A stretch of DNA of 20,786 bases, taken from positions 1-20,786 of the forward strand of contig WTXG01000467.1 in NCBI GenBank assembly GCA_022496185.1. Direction: 5' to 3'. Made by a program: the position numbers and the translations under genes. The DNA comes from Multifurca ochricompacta. Taxonomy: Eukaryota > Basidiomycota > Agaricomycetes > Russulales > Russulaceae. The notes beneath the pieces are model-generated. The model had not been told where the DNA came from, made no database searches, and was given only the letters and a program-made list of their open reading frames with translations. This document shows positions 1-8,176 of this stretch, piece by piece; within the stretch, counting starts at the first letter, position 1; every line of letters begins with the position of its first letter.

Positions 1-1316
1 ACCCTAGGTACTCATGCTCCGTTGTTCGAAGGAGCATTTGGCGGGTTTGAGATAGAGATCATGTTCGTGCAATATGTCCAACACCTGATGCACACGACTT
101 CGGTGATGGTCCAAGTTATCTGGGGTGGCTACTAAGATGTTGTCCATATAGACCACTACTTCTCCTGTGAGAATGAGATCGCGGAAGATGTGGTTCATCA
201 TAGACTGGAATGTTGCCAGTGAGTTTGTGAGACCAAAGAACATAACATTGGGTTCAAACAACCCTTGATTTGTTTTGAACGCCGCCTTGCACTGGTCACC
301 TTCCTTGATTCTAACGTTGTTGTAACCCCATCGCACATCCATCTTTGAGAAGAGGGACTTATTCCTCATAGTGTCAATGAGCTCAGAAATAAGCGGCAGG
401 GGGTAGGCATTTTTCACAGTGTATGCATTGATTCGCCGGTAATCCTGAACTGGTCGCAGCTTGCCATCCTTCTTTTTGATGAAAAGAAGGGTGAGGCATA
501 CTGCGACTTGGATGGGCGAATGTACCCCTTTGCCAAATGTTCTTCAAGGAACTCTGTCAGTGCCACCTGCTCAGACTGGGACAGCGGATAGATTTTGCAA
601 TCTATTGCTGTTGGCGTATCAGGGAGTAGGTCTATGGTGTGGTCCCATGGTCTGGAGGGTGGAAAACGCTGGGATTCTTCTTCAGAAAACACCTTCCAAT
701 GCTGATGGTAGGTACTCAGCACTACATTGCTGTACGTTTTTTCTGTCTGCCCTTGTATTGCTTTTTGGGCTAGTTCTGACGCTTTGGTGGCATAACAGCG
801 ACCTGGGTCTTCTTCTCCTGTACTTGTGGCTTTTATTGTCAGATGTCTGACTGCATAATCATAGCCTATCGACGTAATGATGGTGGGATATGATTCTCTA
901 TCCATTGTTGTGTCAGTCCAGTTGATTTTGGGCTTGAATGCGGCGAGCCATGGGTACCCCAGAATAAGATCTTCGTCTCCTAGATCCGTAACTAGGAAAC
1001 GAAGGTTTTTTGTAGCCTCTCCAACCTGGACCTTCAGATCCGTGTAGTGAGTGATCTTTCCAGCACGATTGGCCGTCCTGTCAATATTCCAAATGTTTTT
1101 TCCCTGGGGAAGTGCCAGCCATCCCAAACCCATTGTTCTGATTAATCATGGGTGAATAAAATTGTCCGTGGCTCCGGAGTCCACTAAAATGTCTCGATCG
1201 GCTGTCCTCTGTGTAGTTTCAAAATGGACTGGTATTTTCAATGATTTGAATCGACTAGCATACACAGAGGTAACATGGAGTGCTCATGCCCAGGCCGATG
1301 GGTTTGAGCCTAACAA
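1..1316 (-). pseudogene. pol: pol of gypsy copy 1 (protease and partial RT, broken)
   Basis: The frame opens in -1 relative to gag and reads through a GSNPSAWA-like stretch. The aspartic protease site DSGA is at 1170-1181, and the protease flap region (LGYPWLAAFKPKINW) follows. RT starts near 560 (KIYPLSQSEQ, EEHLAKGYIRPS) and reaches the palm (FSKMDVRWGYNN, FFGLTNSLATFQSMMN). The catalytic YMDD motif reads YMDN at 139-150: the codon at 139-141 (minus) is AAC instead of GAC, so one of the two metal-binding aspartates is lost. In-frame TGA codons occur at 1284-1286 and 1146-1148. The frame also slips by one missing T near 490 and again near position 15. The gene continues past the left edge. 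Confidence 0.9.
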
Positions 1317-2823
1317 AAATCCTTCTTTGCAAACGCCTTTTCTACCAGTATGGCGCGCACTTCCTCACTCTCCTTCATCATGTTAGCCCAGATATCCTGA
1401 GCTTTCTCTTCTTTTGACCACTTATCCACGACGGGGGGGTTATTCTGAATGGGATGTTCTGGCGCCACAGTGGCAACAGCAACTTGTGCTCCCTTCTTGG
1501 ACAGTCCCAGGACATATGTCCCAGCGCTCTGCAATGGAAGCAGCGCCCTTCCTTCATTAGAGTCTGCCGCTCGTCTTCCGTAAGTGCTGCTTGAGCTCAG
1601 GCCCGATCCGCAGAGGTATCCATAGCGTTTGGATCCTGCTGGCCATGCTGGGCGGGCTTTACTCCAAACGCTGCCTTCCACTGGTCTCGGGTTTTTCCTT
1701 TCTTGGTGTCGACTCCAAACCTTGTCTGGAAGTCGAGGTAGTCTTGTTGCTGCCTCCGAGCAGCATCGACCCAAGTGTCCCAGTCATGAGGATGGTGAAA
1801 TTGGATAATGTTCTTGACTAGGGGGTTGGGTAAGCCTTGCGAAAAGAGGTCTAATGTTGCCTCTTCGTCGGTGTCATAGCTGGCCCTATTGGCTAAGCTT
1901 CTGAACTTGGCTACATAGGCGTCAAGTTCTCCCTTTTCCATTCTGAGGGACTTGAGTTCCTGGGCTGCCTTTTGTTTGGCCTGTCCGTCTGTAAAGGCAT
2001 CTTTGAACCTCTCGGCTATGGTCTCCCAAAGACCTTCGCTTGTAGTTTGGCGCCCACTTTCAACCTGCTTGTTCAGCCACTCTAGTTGTTCCATTGTCCA
2101 GTCATCCACTGCATCCCCTCAGATTAGGGAAAGAAACAGATTGGCACATTGAAAAGGGTTGACAATCTGTGGGATGTCATGATTGAAGTTTTTGAACATT
2201 GTGAACTCCAACATGAATTTCTTGCTTTGTGAATGGTCCCCAGTGAATGTTTGGGGCAACACTCTGGACAGACGTCCAGAAGGGGGGGGGATGTTTGGTG
2301 GTGGTGCCACAGGGGCTGGTGGGGCGGGGTCTGGAAGTTGGGCGGCGATGGTAGACATGAGTGGATGAGATAGGGTGACGGTTTCTGTAGATTGTATTGA
2401 TATCTGGGGAGTTGTCAAAGCAGGGGCTCTGAACGTGACAACTGCGGGTGCAACCGGAAACGTAGTCGCTGCTAATGCCGGTGCTTCTTCTTCACTAGGT
2501 TCTTCTACGTACTCCTCTGGTTCGGAGTCCGTGACAATGGCCAGGGGATTTTCTCTCCACGGGCCTAGTCCAAATTTGGGTGGGGCAGGTCCTGTAGTGA
2601 CCCAAGAGTGTTGGCTGTCCGAGTATCGGATGCGATACCAAACTCTCTTTTCGTCGTTGTATTCTACCAGTTGGTATCTTCCGTCGTGATAGACGTAGTA
2701 TCCAAACTTGGACTCAAAGTCTTTCCAGGTGGCAGAGCCAAGTACCTGCTGTGAAAGATTATGCTCGTCTCTGCATTCGATAAGTTCTTCCCGGAAGAGG
2801 GTCTGACTGTGGCTGGAAGCCAC
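1310..2823 (-). pseudogene. gag: gag of gypsy copy 1 (broken)
   Basis: Gag makes the nucleocapsid shell that packages element RNA. The reading frame starts with GTG GCT TCC, with no ATG upstream, right after the self-priming site. It runs through a conserved N-terminal region (FGYYVYHDGRYQ), an acidic and Pro-rich linker, and a Retrotrans_gag-type capsid region (KKFMLEFTMFKNF, then DDWTMEQLEWLN). A CCHC zinc knuckle follows at 1501-1542 (CFHCRALGHMSWDC). An in-frame TGA at 2119-2121 stands where copy 2 has CGA (Arg). The frame is lost again near 1597, just before the knuckle, and recovered after it. Gag ends at TAG 1310-1312, a few codons past the overlap with the pol frame. Copy 2 has the same gene order. 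Confidence 0.88.
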
Positions 2824-2827
2824 TGTG

Positions 2828-2840
2828 AGAGACTCGACTT
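2828..2840 (-). promoter_or_regulatory. self-priming (primer-binding) site of copy 1
   Basis: On the minus strand AAGTCGAGTCT lies two bases inside the LTR, as in copy 2. The matching LTR stretch in this copy is AGACTCAACTT, so pairing has one A-C mismatch out of 11. No TGG-initial tRNA-type primer site is seen here. Confidence 0.6.
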
Positions 2841-2842
2841 GA

Positions 2843-3434
2843 TGTTATGTCTGGTGTGAGACGTTCCGCACAACTTGTGCAACAGCTTTGTACGTTTGTT
2901 CAGATAAGAGGTCAATAGGACCTCTTGGAGTTCGAATGAATGAGTCAACGTCAAAAGGGCTGTTCCTTAGTGATGATGTTGAGTAGGAAGTGCCAAAAGC
3001 ACTGAGATGATCGAGTCAGAGGTTTCAAGGGGAAGTCTGGAAGACAAACACCGATGTATTCAATAAGTTGAGTCTGAGGTCTACAATGTAGTTACAGCGG
3101 ACTTATATACGTAATCGAATGGGCGTCTATGAGATAAGGGATCGGAGTCAAGTGGGCCCGAATATACGGAAGCGGACAGCGTAAAGTTGGGCTTCTGATA
3201 GGGTATTAAGTAAGTGTCCGAACATAAAGATAACAAGATAACAGGATAAGAGATAAAGGTCAAACATAGGCATATAGTACATCAACAAGTCCAAAGCAAG
3301 TCACGGGGAGGGGAGTAAGGCATGTGACGGGTCCCAGGACAGGGACATGATCATGAAATGCAAGGTGGGCAGTAAGGACGGGTCACTGTTGGGGAGGTGG
3401 AAGAAAATGGGGTTGCTCGGTAGGGATTGTAACA
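2843..3434 (-). repeat. 5' LTR of gypsy copy 1
   Basis: 592 bp. Read on the minus strand it begins TGTTACAATCCCT and ends ATAACA, and it matches both LTRs of copy 2 over its length. It carries TATATAAG at 3102-3109 (minus) and, downstream of that, AGACTCAACTT. This is the self-primer sequence of copy 2 with one G-to-A change at a CpG. The outer edge meets the donor-like GTATGT of a hAT intron. Confidence 0.93.
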
Positions 3435-3486
3435 GTATGTACTTGCATTGCTACAACATTACACATTCAGTAAATCATTTCCCTAG
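3435..3486 (+). other. hAT intron next to the LTR insertion
   Basis: A 52-nt stretch starts GTATGT, directly after the LTR, and ends CCCTAG, directly before the first recognisable hAT exon. It fits a normal fungal intron whose upstream exon has been displaced by copy 1. Its first five bases, GTATG, would be one copy of the element's target-site duplication. Confidence 0.5.
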
Positions 3487-4169
3487 TTCTCCACCCTCGA
3501 CATAAACTAGAGTATTTCAGAAATGCTGGCTGGACAGAGGAGTGGATCAAAACATCACTGAAAATTGTTCGAGACCGATTTGAGGGCACCTACAAAGCTG
3601 TTCCAGTAGACGAAGATAAAGAGATGTTTGAAGAAGTAAGTACTAATAATCTTACATTGTGATCCAAGTATTAACATTAACATTGAATCCATAGCCCATA
3701 GAATCACCCTCAAGGAACATCTTCGACAATCTCCCTGCACTTGCTGCACCCAAACCCTCAAATCTGCAAGATGAGTTGGAGCGCTTCCTCAGCACAGACC
3801 CTGAGTATGTAAAGGATGTTCTTGCTTGGTGGTATGAGCATCAACCCATGTACCCGCGGCTTTCTCAAATGGCAATGGATTATCTCACAATACCAGGTAA
3901 GTAATGGAATTGTTATAAGGGTTTTTGAGTCTACTAATACACATATTTCAGCAACATCTGTGAATTTTGAGCGCGTTTTCAGCACAGGCCGCATTCGTTT
4001 GTCGCACCTCCGCTCTCGCCTCTCAATTCAGTCAACTCGAGCTTTGATGATGGTTGGGGAATGGAGCAAGCTGGGATATGTCAAGAATAGTGATGTAAAA
4101 GCTGCAACTATCCTCCCAGAGGTTGAGGGAGAGGAGGAGGAGCTTGAGGAAGATTGGGATTTGATTTGA
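3487..4169 (+). pseudogene. hAT-family transposase, C-terminal dimerisation part (5' part missing)
   Basis: This is the C-terminal end of a hAT DNA-transposon transposase. Three exons join cleanly: 3487-3635, 3695-3896 and 3952-4169 (TGA). Introns 3636-3694 (GTAAGT..ATAG) and 3897-3951 (GTAAGT..TTCAG, branch CTACTAATAC) separate them. The first exon reads HPRHKLEYFRNAGWTEEWI, a stretch typical of fungal hAT proteins. The second and third hold the dimerisation signature: DVLAWWYEHQ, YPRLSQMAMDYLTIPATSV, then ERVFSTGRIRLS and RSRLSIQSTRALMMVGEWS. The protein ends in an acidic tail (EVEGEEEELEEDWDLI). These exons contain no stop or frameshift. The zinc finger and most of the catalytic core would lie beyond copy 1, outside the window. 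Confidence 0.88.
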
Positions 4170-4403
4170 CTGGCATTATTTACTAGTACAATGTATGCAC
4201 ACAGTAACTATTTATACTTATCGTATGACAAAAGTGGGTTAGAATGAGAGGTACTGGGTACAAGGCAAAGGGGCGCGTGAAGGAAGTGGAACTGTATGCC
4301 AAAAATGCAGGACAGTCGCACAATCTTATCTCCTCGGGTCTGACCGGGCCCGTTTTCCGAAATGCGCAGAAATGCACAGAAGCACAGAATAACAGTCACT
4401 TGA
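4170..4403 (+). other. hAT 3' flank, probable subterminal region
   Basis: Non-coding sequence between the hAT stop codon and the LINE-like remnant. It includes a GC-rich stretch around a GGGCCCG core (4340-4360) and repeated AGAAATGC/AGAAGCAC words. A hAT 3' end could lie near 4411, where the reverse strand reads CAGCACTCAAGT, but the matching 5' terminus is not in the window, so this is only a suggestion. Confidence 0.3.
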
Positions 4404-5795
4404 GTGCTGCCGTCCACGTGCTTCCCTCCGATCGGTTCGCATGGCCAACTGGCGTCTTGTTCTGAATGCCATTTGCCACCCTGTCCTCACCTATGGCTCC
4501 CAGCTCTGGGTCTGATCCAAACAAGCTGCTGGCTTGATCAAGCTCCTACAGGGAGTCACCAACCACATGGTCAAAGTGGTCTCTGGGTCTTTCCACATGG
4601 CTCCCATGAACTGGTACACCTTCTCTCCATGACTCACTATATGCAGAAGCTCACAGACACCACTTCACTCTGCTACTTGTCCCTCCCTCCCCGGTCCCAA
4701 CTGTCCATCCGCCTTTCCACTGAAGCAGATGATGCCATTTGGGCCCCCTTGTCTCGGCCTCGACGACGCATGCAGCCAGCACGACCCACACCGCTTACGA
4801 TGCTGGCGGCGCGCACCCCTCCACTGGCCTGCCCAGTGGATGTGCTTGCACTCGCCCCCTGGGAACTCCCAGAGTGGGGCAACCACGTCTCCTACGATGG
4901 GGTTACCTGCCCTCAACTCAGCAAGGATGCCCTCGCCGCACATCTTTCCCAGCCGCGTGCGTCGGTCATCCTTGTACATGTCGCCGTGTCCCTATCCAGT
5001 GCAGGCCGTGGCGACGAAAAGGTAGTGGGGGCCGCGGCAGCGACCCTTATGGATCAACGGGGTGAGTGGATCATGGAGTGGTGTTGGGGCTTGGGAGTCA
5101 CTAGGGCTGACATGGAGTTGTTTGGGCTGGCTCGCACCATGAGCTGGCTCTGCAATTTTCTGGGTGAGTCCTTGGTTCCTCTGTCTGTGGTACTGACCGC
5201 CTCCTCCTCTTCCTTCCTCCTCTCCCTCCGCTTGCACGACCCACACAAGTTCACTGGCGACTTCGTGCTTTTCCAGTGGTCGCTCTCCACTTTGCTGTCG
5301 ACTTTCCCAGACCCACCTCAAGTTCATGTGGATTCCGGCAGTCAAGACTTACCATGCCATGATGGCTTCCTTGAAGGCTGCTGCCCATTCCTGCACGACA
5401 ATGTCCCTTCGCGACCTGGACGAACGCCCTTCTCTGAAGTGGCGTGCCCTCTCCCGCCTCCGTGCCTACAACAACTGGCACGAGGAATGACTCTGTGACT
5501 GCGCCCGCGCGGCTCCCTCTGAGAACATGGCTGGCAGCGACTACCGCGCCTACTCCCTGTTGATAGACCGGCCTCCCAATGGCTCCAATCACCCACTCTG
5601 GACAGCAGCTACCAAGAAGCGGAACATTTGTCAAGCCCATTGCTTCCCATCGACCACGTGAGCCGGATTGAGTTTGCTGGTGGATATGTAGGACTTGGTA
5701 AGTTTTCTCTTTCTTCATTCTCGAATGGTCTCTGTTTCGGATGGCCATTTACCTTAGTTTACACTGTTTTTTTTCTCCCAGGTTTTACACCATGA
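4404..5795 (+). pseudogene. LINE-type retrotransposon remnant (RT end and RNase H), decayed
   Basis: The reading starts at 4441 with MANWRLVLNAICHPVLTYGS, then QLW and a TGA. It continues SKQAAGLIKLLQGVTNHMVK and VVSGSFHMAP in the same frame. This is the region after the RT core of Tad1-like LINEs of agaric fungi (LTYGxQLW, then a conserved helix block). Another frame from about 4950 to 5330 resembles an RNase H domain (VGAAAATL, MELFGLARTMSWL, then FMWIPAVKT). A third ends RPSLKWRALSRLRAYNNWHE, NHPLWTAATKKRN, and GGYVGLG joined over a possible 84-nt intron (5698-5781) to FTP and a stop. Frames change several times and stops interrupt it. No endonuclease or RT catalytic core is present. Family assignment is from motif memory only. 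Confidence 0.55.
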
Positions 5796-5880
5796 CACTT
5801 TGTTGTCACTCCCACTTATTGTCTGTAGTAGTAGTAGCTACGTTGTTTCCTGATGTGGCCGCGTGATTGGGCACCGTCCT
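5796..5880 (+). repeat. 85-bp direct repeat, copy A
   Basis: Starts CACTTTGTTGTCACTCCCAC, contains a short TAG microsatellite (GTAGTAGTAGTAGC) and ends GGGCACCGTCCT. It matches 5978-6064 at about 90%, with a 2-nt gap. Confidence 0.85.
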
Positions 5881-5977
5881 GCAAGCGCGTTATAAAATCA
5901 ATTTACCTTCGCAGGTCCTTTGACTCAGAACGTGAAGCGCTCCCTGAGCATCACAAACCCCAATGCCGATCCAATAT

Positions 5978-6064
5978 CACTTTGTTGTTGCTCCCACTCA
6001 TTGTCTGTAGTAGTAGTAGCTACATTGTTTCTCCTGATGTGGCCGCGCGATTGGGCACCATCCT
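5978..6064 (+). repeat. 87-bp direct repeat, copy B, touching the gypsy LTR
   Basis: Matches 5796-5880 and ends GGGCACCATCCT at 6064. The next base is the first base of the gypsy LTR (6065). The repeat break and the insertion point therefore coincide. No function can be assigned. Confidence 0.85.
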
Positions 6065-6390
6065 TGTTACAATCCCTGCCGTCTGCTCCCGTTTTCTTCA
6101 CTCTTCCCAATGATGACCCTTCTTTACCGCCTACCTTACACTTCCTGATCACGTCTCCATCCTGGGACCCATCCCGTGCCCTTCTTCCGTCCCCGTGACC
6201 CTGATTGTACTTGTTGACCTGTTGTTTGCCCATGATTCGACTCTCGTCTCCTTATCTCTTATCTCGCTATCTTTACGACCGGACACTTACTTAATACCCT
6301 ATCAGAAGCCAGGCTTTACGCCCTCCGCTTCCGTATATTTGGGCCCACTTGACTCCGATATCTTATCTTATAGACGCCCACTGGATTACG

Positions 6391-6398
6391 TATATAAG
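6391..6398 (+). promoter_or_regulatory. TATA box of the LTR promoter
   Basis: TATATAAG, identical in all three LTRs of the window (13233-13240 plus; 3102-3109 minus). A start about 25-35 bases downstream would put the RNA 5' end close to 6425, the start of the self-primer. Confidence 0.65.
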
Positions 6399-6424
6399 TC
6401 TGCTGTAGCTACTCTGTAGACCTC

Positions 6425-6435
6425 AGACTCGACTT
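6425..6435 (+). promoter_or_regulatory. candidate RNA 5'-end self-primer
   Basis: AGACTCGACTT, the exact reverse complement of 6660-6670 just after the LTR. In Tf1 of fission yeast the first 11 nt of the RNA fold back onto the primer site and prime reverse transcription. The same length and the same position relative to the TATA box are seen here. The stretch is kept in the 3' LTR (13266-13276). Confidence 0.65.
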
Positions 6436-6659
6436 ATTGAATACATTGGTGCTTGTCTTCTGGACATCCCTTTGGACGCTTGACTCGACCCTCTCAAGTG
6501 CTTCTGGCACTTTCCGCTTAACATTGTCTTCAAGTACAGCCTTGTCGACTTTGACTCCTTCCATCTAAAACTCCAAGGGATCCCATTGGTCCCTTATCTG
6601 ATCACAAACGAACGCTGACACACAAGTCGTGTGGAACGTCCCGCACCGGACGTAACATC

Positions 6660-6670
6660 AAGTCGAGTCT
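6660..6670 (+). promoter_or_regulatory. primer-binding site, self-priming type
   Basis: AAGTCGAGTCT starts two bases after the LTR end, the usual spacing of a primer site. It pairs over 11 bases with 6425-6435. It does not begin with TGG and I recognise no tRNA 3' end in its complement. Confidence 0.65.
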
Positions 6671-6676
6671 CCCATT

Positions 6677-8176
6677 GTGGCTTCTAGCCGCAGTCAGACC
6701 CTGTTTAAAGAAGAACTCATCGAACGCAGAGATGAGAATAATCTCTCACAGCAAGTACTTGGCTCTGCCGCCTGGAAAGATTTTGAATCCGAGTTTGGAT
6801 ACTACGTCTATCACGACGGAAGATACCAGCCGGTAGAATACGACGACGAGAAAAGAGTTTGGTATCGTATCCGATATTTGGATAGTTGAAACTCTTGGGT
6901 CACTACAGGACCCGCTCCGCCTGAATTTGGATTAGGGCCGTGGAGAGAGAATCCCCCAGCCATTGTTACGGACTCTGAACCAGAAGAGTACGTAGAAGAA
7001 AACAGTGAAGAAGCACTGGTATTAGCGTCGACTACAGCCCCAGTTGCACCCGGAGTTGTCACGATCAGAGCTCCTGCTTTGACAACCCCCCAGATCTCCA
7101 TACAGTCCACAGACACTATCACCCCATTTTACCAAAACATGTCCACGATCGCCGCTCAACTTCCGGACCCCGTTCCTCCACCTCCAGCTCCAGCCATGTT
7201 ACCACCAAACATCCCCCCACCCTCTGGACGCCTATCAGGGGTGCTGCCACAGACATTCGCAGGGGATCGTTCACAAAGCAAGAAATTCATGCTAGAGTTT
7301 ACGACATTTAAAAACTTTAACCATGACGTCCCCCAAATAATCAACCCTTTCCAATGCGCCAACCTCTTCCTCTCTCTGATCCGAGGGGAGGCTGTAGACG
7401 ACTGGACCATGGAGCAGCTGGAGTGGCTGAATGAACAGATCGAGAGTGGGCGTCGCACCACTAGCGAGGGGCTTTGGGAAACCATTGCTCAGCGGTTTAA
7501 AGACGCATATACGGATGGACAGGCCAAGCAGAAGGCTGCTCGAGAACTCAAATCCCTGAAATGGAAAAGGGAGAACTAGACGCCTATGTCGCCAAGTTCA
7601 GGAGCCTGGCCAACAGGGCAGGGTATGATACCGATGAAGAGGCGACATTAGACCTCTTTTCCAAGGATTGCCCAACCCGCTGGTCAAGAATATCATCCAG
7701 TTCCACCACCCTCAGGACTGGGATGCATGGGTTGATGCTGCCCGACGACAGCAACAAGATTACTTGGACTTCCAACACGCTTTGGAGTTGATACAAAGAA
7801 AGGGAAAACACGAGACCAGTGGAAGCAGCTTTTGGGGTCAAGCCCGTACATGCTGCTCAGCGCGACCCAAATGCCATGGACACGTCAGCAGACAGGACCA
7901 GCCAGGGCCACGCTTACTGAGGATGAGCGACAAACATTGATGAAAGAAGGACGGTGCTTTCGTTGCAAAGCACAAGGACACATGTCACGGGAATGCCCGA
8001 AGAAGGGGGCGCGAGCAGCTGAAGCTACAACTGCTCCCATACGCAACAACCCACCAACCGTCGAAAAGAAATGCCGACAAAAGAAGAAAAGCACAGGAGA
8101 TATGGGCCAACATGATGAAGGAGAGTGAAGAAGTGCGGCCATTCTAGTGGAAAGGCTTCGCAAAAAGGATTTTTGA
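6677..8176 (+). pseudogene. gag: gag of gypsy copy 2 (interrupted)
   Basis: Structural protein of the element particle. The conserved frame begins GTG GCT TCT with no ATG upstream (an in-frame TAA sits at 6653). It shares the N-terminal block with copy 1 (FGYYVYHDGRYQPVEY), then meets a TGA at 6887-6889 where copy 1 has a Gln codon. The first later in-frame Met is in MSTIAAQLPDP near 7140. The capsid region (KKFMLEFTTFKNF, DDWTMEQLEWLN) is followed by single-base losses near 7559, 7665 and 7777, each seen by comparison with copy 1. The CCHC knuckle is at 7955-7996 (CFRCKAQGHMSREC). The frame ends at TGA 8174-8176. Confidence 0.9.

Larger units (their letters stand above)
1..3434 (-). mobile_element. 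Ty3/gypsy chromovirus-type LTR retrotransposon, copy 1 (partial)
   Basis: The element reads right to left: 5' LTR (2843-3434), self-priming site, gag, protease and the start of reverse transcriptase, where the window ends. It is the same family as the element at 6065-13495: the LTR termini, gag, zinc knuckle, protease and RT all align, at roughly 80-90% by eye. The integrase, chromodomain and 3' LTR lie outside the window, so its target-site duplication cannot be tested; the outer flank after the 5' LTR begins GTATG. Several in-frame TGA codons and a changed RT active site show that this copy is inactive. Confidence 0.93.
6065..6657 (+). repeat. 5' LTR of gypsy copy 2
   Basis: 593 bp, TGTTAC at the start and GTAACA at the end. 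It contains TATATAAG (6391-6398) and, 27 bases further on, AGACTCGACTT (6425-6435). By eye its first roughly 395 bp differ from the 3' LTR at about 5% of positions, but the last roughly 195 bp differ at about 20%. Confidence 0.95.

Noticed and set aside
461..850. Plus-strand frame of 129 codons over gypsy copy 1
   Set aside because: It is antisense to conserved protease-RT sequence of the element.
4404..5498. 364-codon open frame on the plus strand
   Set aside because: The recognisable LINE motifs lie in at least two other frames over parts of this stretch, so the long frame is only partly coding by descent. I treat the region as one decayed LINE remnant, not as a gene.
6658..6690. tRNA-type primer-binding site
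   Set aside because: The sequence after the LTR does not start with TGG and matches no tRNA 3' end I know; the self-complementary explanation fits better.
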